Both the position numbers and the translations under genes were made by a program. A stretch of DNA of 45,548 nt from Candidatus Uhrbacteria bacterium. Lineage in GTDB: Bacteria > Patescibacteriota > Patescibacteriia > UBA9934. Positions 24,937 to 33,528 of the stretch are shown in pieces. How positions within the stretch are numbered: position 1 is the first letter of the stretch; every line of letters begins with the position of its first letter. The stretch spans positions 1-45,548 of the forward strand of contig CALRHV010000007.1 in NCBI GenBank assembly GCA_943359525.1, in the 5' to 3' direction. The notes below the pieces were generated by a model. That model saw only the letters and a list, made by a program, of their open reading frames with translations. It had not been told where the DNA came from and searched no databases.

Positions 24937-25800
24937 ATGAAAATTCTTATTTTCGGCAAAGGCTACATCGGAAATCGTTGTAAAGATGCATGGGGGGATT
25001 CGGCCATTATGTCCGATGTTCAGGTTCGATCGAAAGAAGACGCGCTCGAAGAAATCCGTCGTCATCAACCGGACGCAGTGTTTAATGCCGCTGGGGTTCG
25101 AGGTCAGCCAAATGTTGATTGGTGTGAGACAAATCAGATGACGACAATTCTTGGGAATACAAAGCTACCGATTATCCTCGCAGAAGCTTGTCAGGAGGCC
25201 GGAATATATTTATTGCACATCGGATCGGGGTGTATTTTTTACGGTGACTCTCCGCATGAGGATAAGGCGTGGCGTGAAAATGATTTTGGGAATCCGATTC
25301 CAGTGTATTCACGAAGTAAATGGGCGGCAGATCTTGTGCTCTCTACATTGCCGAATGTCGGAATCGCGAGAATCCGCATGCCGATTGATCACGTGCCGTC
25401 CGCAGGAAATCTTATTGATAAACTTGCGGCGTTCACGAAAGTTATCGATGTTGAAAATAGCGTGACGATTATCGATGACCTTGTGAATGTGTTTTGGCAG
25501 ATGATGGAAAAGAAAGCGTCTGGGATTTTTCATGCCACAAATCCCGGAACGATTCGTCACCGAGATGTTCTTGCGCTCTATGAGGAGCTCGTTGACTCAT
25601 CACATACATGTGAGTGGATTCCGAATGACGATCTTGTAAAACTCGGGCTTGCAACAAAAGGGCGATCGAATAATTTCTTGTCATCAACTCGTTTGGCGGA
25701 ATTCGGCATCACGATGCGGCCAGCGATGGAGGCTCTTCGGGACACTATGGAAAAATACGCTGCGGCAAAGAAGCTTGCGGCAAATGCTATTTCCAGCTAG
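24937..25800 (+). CDS. NRS/ER-like dTDP-4-keto-6-deoxyglucose epimerase/reductase
   Basis: A 287-residue SDR. It opens with KILIFGKGYIGNRC, and carries GVRGQPNVDWCE (53-64), GSGCIF (96-101) and YSRSK (Tyr124, Lys128). The GxPNVDWCE and GCIF patterns match the plant NRS/ER (UER1) bifunctional 3,5-epimerase/4-reductase better than the classic RmlD. It lies between the dehydratase and thymidylyltransferase genes, and no separate RmlC gene is present in the window. It probably performs the last steps to dTDP-L-rhamnose alone. A simple RmlD-like reductase with RmlC encoded elsewhere is the alternative. Confidence 0.78.
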   Translation: MKILIFGKGYIGNRCKDAWGDSAIMSDVQVRSKEDALEEIRRHQPDAVFNAAGVRGQPNVDWCETNQMTTILGNTKLPIILAEACQEAGIYLLHIGSGCIFYGDSPHEDKAWRENDFGNPIPVYSRSKWAADLVLSTLPNVGIARIRMPIDHVPSAGNLIDKLAAFTKVIDVENSVTIIDDLVNVFWQMMEKKASGIFHATNPGTIRHRDVLALYEELVDSSHTCEWIPNDDLVKLGLATKGRSNNFLSSTRLAEFGITMRPAMEALRDTMEKYAAAKKLAANAISS

Positions 25801-25811
25801 GGTTTTTCTAT

Positions 25812-26885
25812 ATGAAAGCTCTTATTGCTGCTGGTGGGCGGGCAACGCGGTTGCGTCCAATTACGTGGACGCGAAATAAGCACCTTATTCCGCTTGCGAA
25901 TAAGCCGATGTTGGCGAACGCCATTGAGAAGCTGGTGGATGCGGGGATTACCGAAATTGGTATCAACATTAATCCAGGCGACACGGAAATTGCCGCAGCA
26001 TTTGGTGACGGTTCCGCGTACGGTGCGAAAATTACGTATCTTGAGCAGCAAGGCGGGCCGCTTGGCTTGGCGCATATCGTCAAGAATGCAAAGCCATTCC
26101 TTGGAACGGATTCGTTCGTGTTTTATCTTGGCGACAACATTATTCTCGGAAGCCTTCGACGATTCATTGAGCGCTTTGAAAAAGGCGATCTCGATTGCTT
26201 GCTCGCGCTTTCTCGCGTTCCGGATCCGGAACGATTCGGTGTACCAATGATCGAGAACGGTCGCATCACCAAAGTGATCGAAAAGCCGAAGGAACACATT
26301 TCCGACTTTGCGGTGACGGGAATTTATTTGTACAACACAAAGATTTTCGATGCGGTTGAGTCAATCGCTCCAGGACCTCGGGGTGAGTACGAAATCTCCG
26401 ATGCGCACACCTGGATGATTGATCATGGCGCAAATATTGGATTCGAGGAGATCACGGGTTGGTGGAAGGACACGGGGACGCCGAAGGATTTGCTTGAAGG
26501 AAACGCGTTGCTTTTGAATGATCGTCAGGCATGGCAGATCCGCAACGAAGGAACAGTAGACGCAACAGCGGTTGTTCGCGGAGACGTTTCAATAGGAAAG
26601 GGAACCGTCGTTGGAAAGAATGTGATTATCCGTGGACCTGCAGTGATCGGCGAGAATGTTGTGCTTGAGGATTGCTACATCGGTCCGTACTCATCAATCG
26701 GGAACAGCGCAAGGATTCATGGCGCGACTATCGAAAACACGATCGTTTTTTCTGGAGTAACGGTGAAGGACTGTCATATTGTCGACAGCTTGCTTGGCCA
26801 AAACGCCACCATCACCAAGGCGGCGAGCTATCCTCCGCGTGGTCACCGATTGATCGCCGGCGATAACTCGGCCATTGAACTCTAA
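25812..26885 (+). CDS. rfbA: Glucose-1-phosphate thymidylyltransferase, long form
   Basis: A 357-residue nucleotidyltransferase that makes dTDP-glucose from dTTP and glucose-1-phosphate. The signature GGRATRLRPITWTRNKHLIP is at 8-27; FYLGDNII holds the metal Asp, and EKPKEHISDFAVTGIYLY and GWWKDTGTPKDLLEGN follow. After about residue 245 comes a left-handed beta-helix tail (VVRGDVSIGKGTVVGKNV and later hexapeptides), which marks the long RmlA form rather than the short rhamnose-type one. It is third in the dTDP-sugar operon and supplies its first step. Confidence 0.88.
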   Translation: MKALIAAGGRATRLRPITWTRNKHLIPLANKPMLANAIEKLVDAGITEIGININPGDTEIAAAFGDGSAYGAKITYLEQQGGPLGLAHIVKNAKPFLGTDSFVFYLGDNIILGSLRRFIERFEKGDLDCLLALSRVPDPERFGVPMIENGRITKVIEKPKEHISDFAVTGIYLYNTKIFDAVESIAPGPRGEYEISDAHTWMIDHGANIGFEEITGWWKDTGTPKDLLEGNALLLNDRQAWQIRNEGTVDATAVVRGDVSIGKGTVVGKNVIIRGPAVIGENVVLEDCYIGPYSSIGNSARIHGATIENTIVFSGVTVKDCHIVDSLLGQNATITKAASYPPRGHRLIAGDNSAIEL

Positions 26886-26898
26886 CGTTGTGCCAAAG

Positions 26899-27669
26899 AT
26901 GTCCATCATCATCGTGAGCTGGAACGTTCGCGATCTGCTCAAACAGAACCTCGCGCAACTTTTCGCATTACGACATGATGACTTTCCGATTGAGGTTTTT
27001 GTGGTGGACAACGGATCAGTGGACGGTTCGGCGCAGATGATTCGTAACGAATTCCCTTGGGTTCACTTGGTGCAGAACGACTACAACGCCGGTTTTGCAA
27101 AAGCGTGTAATCAAGCGATGCGCATGGCAAAAGGTGATGTGATTCTGCTTTTGAATCCCGACACGCGAGTAGAGACTGGCACGCTGGAATTGACGCATCG
27201 TCAACTTATGGAGCATCGCGAGATCGGCGTGTTCGGTGTGCGGCTTCTTGATGAGAAGGGTGACATTGTTCGATCGGTTCGGCGGAACCCAACGCTCCGA
27301 GATCAGCTTGCAATCTTCCTAAAGCTTCCGCATTTCTTTCCTACGATGAATGACCGATATCTGGCGAAGGATTTCGATTACGCAATTTCACAAGATGTCG
27401 AGCAGATTCGTGGATCGTATTTCGCGTTCCGTCGTGAGATTTTGGAGTACGTTGGCATGCTCGATGAACGCTTTTTTATTTGGTTCGAGGAGGTGGATTT
27501 TTGCAGACGTGTTCGTGCGAGCGGGCTGCGGATTCGATACTGCGCAGAAGCGGTGTGCCGTGATTTTGTGGGGAAAAGTTTTGCACAAGTGTCGGTATGG
27601 AGGAAACAGCGAATGTTTTTTACGAGTGCGTGGAAGTATTTTTGGAAGTGGGGATTCCGTAACGAGTAA
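26899..27669 (+). CDS. GT2 family glycosyltransferase, rhamnosyltransferase-like
   Basis: A 256-residue GT-A enzyme. SIIIVSWNVRDLL starts the fold, VVDNGSVDGS is at about 35-44, the metal site NPDTR at 86-90, and FIWFEEVDFCRRV supplies the C-terminal acidic motif. It follows the dTDP-sugar genes directly, so L-rhamnose is a likely donor. A GTG at 26890 would give MPKMSIII and is an equally possible start; the ATG was chosen. First of four GT2 genes in a row. Confidence 0.86.
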   Translation: MSIIIVSWNVRDLLKQNLAQLFALRHDDFPIEVFVVDNGSVDGSAQMIRNEFPWVHLVQNDYNAGFAKACNQAMRMAKGDVILLLNPDTRVETGTLELTHRQLMEHREIGVFGVRLLDEKGDIVRSVRRNPTLRDQLAIFLKLPHFFPTMNDRYLAKDFDYAISQDVEQIRGSYFAFRREILEYVGMLDERFFIWFEEVDFCRRVRASGLRIRYCAEAVCRDFVGKSFAQVSVWRKQRMFFTSAWKYFWKWGFRNE

Positions 27670-27672
27670 TCT

Positions 27673-28575
27673 ATGCGTCTTGCCCTTCATCTTTCCACGT
27701 ACAACGGATCCGAATTCTTGCCGGGCCTATTTGCGTCGCTTGAAGCGCAGACGGACCAGGATTGGATTCTTCGTGTTCGCGACGACGGATCAACTGCAGA
27801 CGAGCTTGTGGTTACTCGAGCGCTTGTTGCGCAATACGCCACACGTCGACAGGCCGATTTTGAATCCGGTGTGAATATCGGCTTCGCGGTGTCGCATCAG
27901 GAAATGTACGAACGACATGATGAAGAACTCGTGCTTTTAGTGAACCAAGATGTGCTTTTTACGCCAACGTACATCGCTACAGTTCGAAAATACCTTGAGG
28001 AACATTCGGACGTTGCAGCGGCGGCGGGATCGATCCTCCGATGGACGTGGAGCACAACACACGAACCGAGACTGACGAGCATTATCGATTCACTGGGGCT
28101 CGCAAAAGCTCGATCGCATAAAGTGTACGACATCGCTTCGGGTGTTGCGCTTGAAAATTGTACTGAGCAGAAGGTTCCGGTGTTCGGAATTTCTGGGTGT
28201 TTGCCGATGTATAAACGATCCGCACTTGGAATAACACTCTTTAATCCGGCATTCGTGATGTACAAAGAGGATGTTGACGTCGCATATCGTCTGCAAAAGA
28301 TTGGCATGAAGTCTGCGCGAGTTCCGGGAGTGACCGCGTATCATTTCCGAACGTTCCAGTCATCGATATTTCACAAGGGAGTAAGCGCGCGATTCCAAGA
28401 GCTTTCGTATCGGAATCATTGGCGGAACCTTTCTCGTCATCTTTCATGGAAGGATTGGATGCACGATGGTTGGGCTATTCTGCCCTTTGAGATTGCGAAG
28501 GTGGGATTCTTTCTTGCCACCAAGCCTATTGTGCTCTGGCGGACGCTTCGATATTTTTTCGCAAAACACGTATGA
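27673..28575 (+). CDS. GT2 family glycosyltransferase
   Basis: A 300-residue GT-A enzyme. It opens with LALHLSTYNGSEFLPGLF, has RDDGSTADE near 36-44, a QD variant of the DXD motif (LVNQDVLFTP), and MYKEDVDVAYRL near 196-207. A C-terminal amphipathic or hydrophobic stretch (GWAILPFEIAKVGFFLAT) may bind it to the membrane. It starts 3 bases after the previous GT2 and overlaps the next by four bases (ATGA). Donor and acceptor unknown; it likely extends the same rhamnose-containing glycan. Confidence 0.85.
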   Translation: MRLALHLSTYNGSEFLPGLFASLEAQTDQDWILRVRDDGSTADELVVTRALVAQYATRRQADFESGVNIGFAVSHQEMYERHDEELVLLVNQDVLFTPTYIATVRKYLEEHSDVAAAAGSILRWTWSTTHEPRLTSIIDSLGLAKARSHKVYDIASGVALENCTEQKVPVFGISGCLPMYKRSALGITLFNPAFVMYKEDVDVAYRLQKIGMKSARVPGVTAYHFRTFQSSIFHKGVSARFQELSYRNHWRNLSRHLSWKDWMHDGWAILPFEIAKVGFFLATKPIVLWRTLRYFFAKHV

Positions 28576-29405
28576 CATACGACGTTGCAGTCATCATGGT
28601 GTCGTACAACAAAATCGTTGACGAGTGTTTGCCGTCGGTAAAACGTGCAATTGCGGCATCGCCACTGAAAATTGCATTTGTTCTTGTGGACAACGGATCG
28701 CCGGATTTGTGTGCACATGAATTAGTGAAAGAGCATTTGCCGAATGCGACAATTATTCTTCGCGACAAAAATTACGGCTTTGGAAGCTCCTGCAATCGTG
28801 CGGCACAGGAGGTTGGTGCTGAGTTTTTCTTTCTTTTAAACCCAGACACCGTTCTGGTCGATGAGACGATTTTTGATCGCTTGCACGCGTTCATGCTCGA
28901 GAAACCGTGGACGGGAATTGTTGCTCCGCGTATTCACCATCTTACCGGCGAGCTGCAAGAAACGCATCGTCGATTTCCAAAATGGTACATGCCGATTGTT
29001 CAGCGAACTATGCTGGCGAATACGGCGTTTGGGCAAAAATATGCAGATCATTTTTTGATGCGAGAACGCGTCCTGCGGGATAGGCGACTTGTGGATTGGG
29101 TGCAGGGCTCTGCGATGTTCATTTCTTCCTCGCTGTATAAAGAACTCGGGGGATTCGATGACCAGTTTTGGATGTACTTTGAAGACATCGATTTGTGTCG
29201 TAGGGCGTGGGAGCATCATCGTCCGGTGTATTATTTCCCAGATGTCGTCTTGCATCACGCGTACGGGAAGGCTTCGGCGACTCCCGGCGGATATATCAAA
29301 AATCTTTTCACCAATCGTCCACTCCGAGCACATATCATGAGTTGGTTGCGATATCAGTGGAAGTGGCGCCCGTTTACAGGGAAGGCGATTGCAACAAAAA
29401 TGTAG
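28572..29405 (+). CDS. GT2 family glycosyltransferase, rhamnosyltransferase-like
   Basis: A 277-residue GT-A enzyme translationally coupled to the upstream GT2 (ATGA). Motifs: VAVIMVSYNK, LVDNGSPD, LLNPDTVLVD (metal site) and FDDQFWMYFEDIDLCRRA. These are typical of rhamnosyltransferases of the GT2 family. It is followed after 3 bases by the fourth GT2. Probable role: one step of assembly of the surface polysaccharide. Confidence 0.86.
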   Translation: MTYDVAVIMVSYNKIVDECLPSVKRAIAASPLKIAFVLVDNGSPDLCAHELVKEHLPNATIILRDKNYGFGSSCNRAAQEVGAEFFFLLNPDTVLVDETIFDRLHAFMLEKPWTGIVAPRIHHLTGELQETHRRFPKWYMPIVQRTMLANTAFGQKYADHFLMRERVLRDRRLVDWVQGSAMFISSSLYKELGGFDDQFWMYFEDIDLCRRAWEHHRPVYYFPDVVLHHAYGKASATPGGYIKNLFTNRPLRAHIMSWLRYQWKWRPFTGKAIATKM

Positions 29406-29408
29406 CGT

Positions 29409-30506
29409 ATGCCTCCAAAAGTCGTTGTGCAGATCATCACGTATCGCACGGAGGGAATCGAGTCCGAGCTCGACGAGCTTTTCGATAGTCTTGCGAGGGT
29501 TCGTGCGCCAGAAGGTGGTTGGGTTCTTGCGATTATCGACCAGCCATCGGCACTCGGAAATCTTCGAGAATATTTGGAATCGAAAGTAAAACCTCGGAGC
29601 GGAATCGATCTCCCCGAAGTTGTTTGTGTTTTTAGCGATGAGAACGATGGCTTCGCCGGTGGACATGTAAAACTGTACGAATCGGTGCGCGATCGGAACG
29701 CAGAGTTTGTGTATCTTCTTAACCAAGATGCGCACGTTGATGCGAACTTTTTGACGTCGATCGTGCAATACGCAGAATCGAATCCCAATTCGGTGATTAT
29801 CCAGTCACGAATCATGCGCGCGCAGAATCCCGATCAGTACAACTCTGCCGGAAACGCAATGCACTTCCTTGGATTCGGATTCTCGTTAAAGAATGGGGAA
29901 GTGCGCGAGGGGGAGTTAGGAGGGGATTTCTTCTACGCCTCCGGTGCCGGCATGCTTATCCGTTCATCGATTATCGACCAGATCGGCGGCATGTTCGATC
30001 CGTTGTACTTCATGTATCACGACGACGTGGACATTTCTTGGCGCGCGCGGCTTGCGGGTTTCGATATTAAATTCGCTGACGATTCCGTTATCTATCATCG
30101 CTACGAATTTTCACGCAGCATGAAGAAGTTTTTTTGGATGGAACGCAATCGTCATCTCACGAATTTGTGTAATTATCAGATCGGAACCCTCCTCTTTATC
30201 GCGCCGCCGATGATTGTCATGGAGCTCGGCACGTTGCTTTTTGCCTTCCGATCGGGTTGGTGGAAGGAAAAGCTTCGATCGTGGGCGTTTTTTGGGAAGC
30301 GATCCACGTGGCAATACATCATTGAACGCCGTCTGCTCATTCGATCCCTCCGCGTCCAATCAGACCGGGACATGTTGGAACACATGACGGGCGTCATCAC
30401 CGCCCAGGAAACCGAGAACCCAATCATGAATTTCGTCGTAAATCCGGTCATGAACGCGTATTTTTGGGTATTAAAGAAACTTTTAAAGTTCGTCATCCCC
30501 GCGTAG
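29409..30506 (+). CDS. GT2 family glycosyltransferase
   Basis: A 365-residue GT-A enzyme with a QD-type metal motif (LLNQDAHVDANF), FAGGHVKLYES, and FMYHDDVDISWRAR. A C-terminal hydrophobic segment (LLFIAPPMIVMELGTLLFAF, about 262-281) probably anchors it to the membrane. The stop codon TAG and the last residues (FVIPA) lie inside palindromic repeat copy 4, so a repeat insertion may have reset the end of the gene. Last gene of the glycan operon. Confidence 0.85.
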   Translation: MPPKVVVQIITYRTEGIESELDELFDSLARVRAPEGGWVLAIIDQPSALGNLREYLESKVKPRSGIDLPEVVCVFSDENDGFAGGHVKLYESVRDRNAEFVYLLNQDAHVDANFLTSIVQYAESNPNSVIIQSRIMRAQNPDQYNSAGNAMHFLGFGFSLKNGEVREGELGGDFFYASGAGMLIRSSIIDQIGGMFDPLYFMYHDDVDISWRARLAGFDIKFADDSVIYHRYEFSRSMKKFFWMERNRHLTNLCNYQIGTLLFIAPPMIVMELGTLLFAFRSGWWKEKLRSWAFFGKRSTWQYIIERRLLIRSLRVQSDRDMLEHMTGVITAQETENPIMNFVVNPVMNAYFWVLKKLLKFVIPA

Positions 30507-30557
30507 GCGGGGATCCAGAGTGTTTAAAATATGGATCCCCGCCTACGCGGGGATGAC
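30492..30557. repeat. Palindromic repeat doublet, copies 4 and 5
   Basis: Copy 4 (30492-30517) and copy 5 (30532-30557) are the same 26-base repeat in opposite orientation, separated by 14 A/T-rich bases. Each has the core ATCCCCGCGTAGGCGGGGAT or its complement. The pair has outer ends GTCAT and ATGAC like the GIY-YIG unit at 22971-23313, and both units begin inside with CCAGARTGTT. It may be a non-autonomous relative of that unit, and as a long hairpin may also end the GT2 operon transcript. Confidence 0.82.
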
Positions 30558-30607
30558 AGGTGAACTCACCATTTCGCTAATCTCAGCCACTTTCTCTGCT
30601 TTTCCCC

Positions 30608-30636
30608 TTGAAAAAAGGCCATTTTTGTGCTATAGT
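30608..30636 (+). promoter_or_regulatory. Promoter of the small membrane protein gene at 30691
   Basis: TTGAAA (30608-30613), a 17-base spacer and TATAGT (30631-30636) with an extended TGC before the -10. The spacer contains GGCCATTTTT, shared with the DGR target promoter at 33529. A leader of about 50 bases follows. Confidence 0.75.
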
Positions 30637-30690
30637 TATTCGTCACAGTGACTCAAAACCCCGGCCATTTGGCCATTCTCCAGGTACTTC

Positions 30691-31011
30691 ATGTTCAATC
30701 TTCTCTGGCACATTGCCTTCGTTGCTCTACCCTTTCTTGGATTGGTGTTGGGGCACGAGGTCTTCTTCCCTTCCGCAGAAACGAGGGAGGATAAATATCT
30801 TGAGAGCTTGCCGAAGCGCTTCGTGATCGCCACGGTGGTCATGCTCGTCCTAGCGGGGAACATGTATAGCGTGCCCTCCCTCAACGTCGTGTTCATCGGC
30901 GAGCGCCACGAAACGCGTATGCTGCTCGGAACGTTCCTCGGTCCGGTTCTCTACGTCGTCAGCCTCTTGGTGAATGGCGTGCTGAAGATCGTCTCGCGCA
31001 GCACGATCTAG
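30691..31011 (+). CDS. Small polytopic membrane protein, GC-rich codon use
   Basis: A 106-residue protein with about three hydrophobic helices (about 1-22, 44-62 and 79-99). I do not recognise the family. Codons prefer G or C in the third position much more than in neighbouring genes, and it has a Shine-Dalgarno-like AGG six bases before the ATG, while most neighbours lack one. Promoter and base use match the DGR target gene 2.6 kb downstream. It may be a transferred gene. It ends at a strong terminator. Confidence 0.7.
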   Translation: MFNLLWHIAFVALPFLGLVLGHEVFFPSAETREDKYLESLPKRFVIATVVMLVLAGNMYSVPSLNVVFIGERHETRMLLGTFLGPVLYVVSLLVNGVLKIVSRSTI

Positions 31012-31075
31012 CCCGTCACGTTTCACCCTCCCGCGGGGGCCGAGGACATCACTCGGCCGCCTGTCATCAACACGC

Positions 31076-31122
31076 GCACCCGGTGCGGCAGAGCCCTGAC
31101 GCTCGCCGCGTCGGGTGCTTTT
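31076..31122 (+). terminator. Rho-independent terminator
   Basis: GCACCCG and GCGGC on the left pair with GCCGC and CGGGTGC on the right, followed by TTTT. A second GC-rich hairpin GGCCGAG / CTCGGCC lies just before it at about 31038-31058. Confidence 0.75.
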
Positions 31123-31169
31123 GGTTACAATGCTTTCTTTGTTTTACGTTGATGTTCGATTTGTCGTAG

Positions 31170-31175
31170 TACAAT
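31170..31175 (+). promoter_or_regulatory. -10 box of the gene at 31182
   Basis: TACAAT ends 6 bases before the ATG, giving a leaderless transcript. A possible -35 TTGATG lies 15 bases upstream, a short spacer. Confidence 0.4.
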
Positions 31176-31181
31176 AGTGTC

Positions 31182-31700
31182 ATGAAACGCCCGCCGAAAA
31201 TTCTTTGGGTGCTTGCCTCGTTTTCTGGTGTTGCTGCGATTGCGGTGTTTGCGTGGTTTGGATATTTCTCTGAATATTTTCTTTCTCAGATGAGCGATGG
31301 GGAATTCTCGTCGCAGTCTGCGTTGCTTCCTCCACGTTGGCAGACGTATCGTTCTGATGTGTGGAGTGTAGGACATCCATCAGATTTTGAGGCGCACACA
31401 CGAGCTGACGGTGCGGTGCGGTTTCTACCGAGTGGAGCAGTGGAAAAGAAAACATATTTTCTTGTTACGCAAGAATCAACAACGCTCGACGCATACAGAA
31501 TTGCTCGCGATGCGGAAGGATTTCTTGCGCCAACCGATGTGATGATCTCGAATTACGCAGCGGCAAAATACGTCATTGGCAACAACCACACCGAATACGT
31601 TGTTTCGTATCACGACGGCGTTATTATCGTTTCTTCCGACGACATCGATGACGAAACTATCGCGATTATGTTCGCGACGTTTACCATCAAGACGGAATAG
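31182..31700 (+). CDS. Single-pass membrane protein of unknown function
   Basis: A 172-residue protein with a basic start (MKRPPK), one transmembrane helix at about 7-27 and an outside domain. The domain contains WSVGHPSDFEAHTRADGAVRF and a C-terminal YHDGVIIVSSDDIDDETIAIMFATFTI, a layout like small PsbP/lipoprotein-type domains, but no family is assigned. Its end coincides with the left arm of a 124-base palindrome separating it from the convergent PEGA gene. Confidence 0.7.
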   Translation: MKRPPKILWVLASFSGVAAIAVFAWFGYFSEYFLSQMSDGEFSSQSALLPPRWQTYRSDVWSVGHPSDFEAHTRADGAVRFLPSGAVEKKTYFLVTQESTTLDAYRIARDAEGFLAPTDVMISNYAAAKYVIGNNHTEYVVSYHDGVIIVSSDDIDDETIAIMFATFTIKTE

Positions 31701-31822
31701 AACGCCTTCCTTTGGCCCATTTTCGACTCAGATCATCGGAAACTTCTTCAACGTACCAAGAAGTACGTCTCAGAAGCTTTCCTCGATCTTCATCGAAACT
31801 GGTCACAAATTAAGGCGTTCTA
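31699..31822. repeat. 124-base imperfect palindrome between convergent genes
   Basis: The ends are a perfect 11-bp inverted pair TAGAACGCCTT / AAGGCGTTCTA. The centre is CGTAC-CAAGAA-GTACG (31752-31767). In between, stretches such as CATTTTCGACTCAGATCATC on the left match the complement of the right arm (GATCTTCATCGAAACTGG) with few mismatches. It spans the stop of the 31182 gene to just before the stop of the PEGA gene and could stop transcription from both directions. Confidence 0.65.
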
Positions 31823-31831
31823 TATCGGTTC

Positions 31832-33022
31832 TTACTGCGTCAATGCGACCTTCCAGATTCCAGTGATTCCGTCCACGGTGCCGAAGAAGGTGAGACTCTT
31901 TCCAGTGGTGTCTGGCCACATGTTTACAATGGATGCGCCTTCTACGAGTGTTGTTGTGGTTCGTGTTTCGTATTTTTCACGTTCGATAGCAATGATTTTC
32001 GATGCGGTAGCAAAAAAGAGCGCGCGGTCGCTAGAATGCCAGGCAAGCGCAAGAATCGGTTCGCTTTGTCGTGCAATGAATATACGTTCGCCGGTTTGCG
32101 GATTGTAGATGTCTATTTCGTTTCCATCGGATGCTGCAAGAAGATTGTCTGTTGGACTTTCGGAAAGCAACGCGGTTGCGAGGTCGATTTGTGTGACGAA
32201 TTGTGTTTTGAGGTTCACAAGATACGCGCGGTCTCGAGTGTCTTTGAGAATGGCGATGGTCGAATTTCGGAAGGCGACGGTGTACGTGCTCGACGAAAGG
32301 AGAGTGACAAGTGCATCGGTACTGGTCAGCCGCATTTCAACATTCGATCCGTTATCAATGAAGGAATATTCGGGAAGCGCGTTCATTGCATCGACAACTT
32401 CATCTTTGTTGAGCAAGGTACCCGTCTCTGTATTGATAGCCATGGTGTCGTGCGGGAGCTCGTCATCGACGGTGAGCAGAAGCGTCGACTGGTCGTTATT
32501 GAGCTCGATGTGTGTGATTGCGTCCCCAACATCGTCAGAGAGTTTTCGTTGTAATCGTGTCACGGTGTCGTATCGCCATACCTCATGCACACGACCGGAT
32601 TCAACGAGGAGATACACGAATCGTCCACTCCGATCGCCAACAACAGAGAGCGCATTTTCTTCAAGGAGAAGCGTCGGTTTTGCGTCGGAGAATAAGAGGG
32701 CTGTGATATATGTTGTTGATCCACTGCCAACATGAACATGCTGGTTCCATGATCGGTATCCAGTTTTTTGTAGGAGAACATCGTAATCGTCTGGGGTGAG
32801 GCGTTGCGCAACGTACGGCGTTTTCTCAGCGATGAGCGCGTTGTTCATTGTAACGCTGGCGCCGCGGGGCAATGTGGTGATAGCGATAACTCCCGTTCGT
32901 TGCACGCGAAATGTTGTGAGATTGAGCCGATATCCAGCGGTATACAACACGATCATCGGGGCGCCGATGACGAATATTGTGAGGAAAACAAAGAAAATTC
33001 CATTTCGTACTCGTCGGTGCAT
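31832..33022 (-). CDS. PEGA-domain membrane protein with beta-propeller-like C-terminus
   Basis: A 396-residue protein with one transmembrane helix at about 8-28, then a PEGA domain at about 42-110 (GVIAITTLPRGASVTMNNALI, ending with the Y..W pattern of the repeat). The rest, about 120-390, is beta-rich with repeated strand groups such as DRSGRFVYLLVE and NLLAASDGNEIDIYN, like a WD40/TolB-type propeller. PEGA proteins are surface-linked in many bacteria. The start codon is 6 bases from an extended -10 box on the minus strand. Function unknown. Confidence 0.8.
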   Translation of the reverse strand: MHRRVRNGIFFVFLTIFVIGAPMIVLYTAGYRLNLTTFRVQRTGVIAITTLPRGASVTMNNALIAEKTPYVAQRLTPDDYDVLLQKTGYRSWNQHVHVGSGSTTYITALLFSDAKPTLLLEENALSVVGDRSGRFVYLLVESGRVHEVWRYDTVTRLQRKLSDDVGDAITHIELNNDQSTLLLTVDDELPHDTMAINTETGTLLNKDEVVDAMNALPEYSFIDNGSNVEMRLTSTDALVTLLSSSTYTVAFRNSTIAILKDTRDRAYLVNLKTQFVTQIDLATALLSESPTDNLLAASDGNEIDIYNPQTGERIFIARQSEPILALAWHSSDRALFFATASKIIAIEREKYETRTTTTLVEGASIVNMWPDTTGKSLTFFGTVDGITGIWKVALTQ

Positions 33023-33028
33023 GGAGAA

Positions 33029-33037
33029 AGTATAGCA
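33029..33037 (-). promoter_or_regulatory. Extended -10 box of the PEGA gene
   Basis: On the minus strand TGC-TATACT ends 6 bases before the ATG, so the mRNA would start at the initiation codon. No -35 match was seen. Confidence 0.55.
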
Positions 33038-33167
33038 GAATCGGCGCGTTGGTTCGACGGTTCGTTGTGTGATAGGATGAAAGTAATCCCATGTGCACGT
33101 TGTTTATCCACGTGGCCTTGAGGCGAGGGAGGGATCGCCCAGGTAGTCTGCGTAAAGCATATATTTT

Positions 33168-33491
33168 ATGCTCGATAAGAAAGATATTCAGTTTCTGGAA
33201 AAGATGTTCGCGAAGGTCACTGAAAATATGGTAACCAAGGACATGCTTCGCGACGCGCTTCACGAGAACAATGAAATTTTCGGTCATCAGTTGAGGCGCG
33301 AAATGCGTGATGAAATTCATGCCGTGGTGAACGGAGCCGTTTTTGCATCGGAAAAACGCCTTACAAAGCTCATCATGGATACAAAAGAAGAAATTCTCGA
33401 CGGCGTGGCCGATATCATTGGCAACGAAATCATTCCCCAAATCGACGATCTCGAAGTCCGGACCCTTCGATTAGAACACCGAGTTGCGTAG
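33168..33491 (+). CDS. Small coiled-coil protein, paralogue of the gene at 38285
   Basis: A 107-residue, highly charged, helical protein with no membrane segment. The central part RDEIHAVVNGAVFASE and the C-terminal IIPQIDDLEVRTLRLEHRV are shared with the 107-residue protein at 38285. Heptad-like spacing of hydrophobic residues suggests a coiled coil. Proteins of this build are common and unassigned in Patescibacteria. It stands immediately upstream of the DGR target gene; its paralogue is on the other side of the DGR. Confidence 0.72.
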   Translation: MLDKKDIQFLEKMFAKVTENMVTKDMLRDALHENNEIFGHQLRREMRDEIHAVVNGAVFASEKRLTKLIMDTKEEILDGVADIIGNEIIPQIDDLEVRTLRLEHRVA

Positions 33492-33528
33492 ATTCCATTG
33501 AAAACATCGCTAATATTCGCCGAAAAGC

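Noticed and set aside
30691-31011. Second DGR target because its promoter matches that of the known target
   Set aside because: Its 3' end shows no similarity to TR, and it encodes a membrane protein without a lectin-like end.
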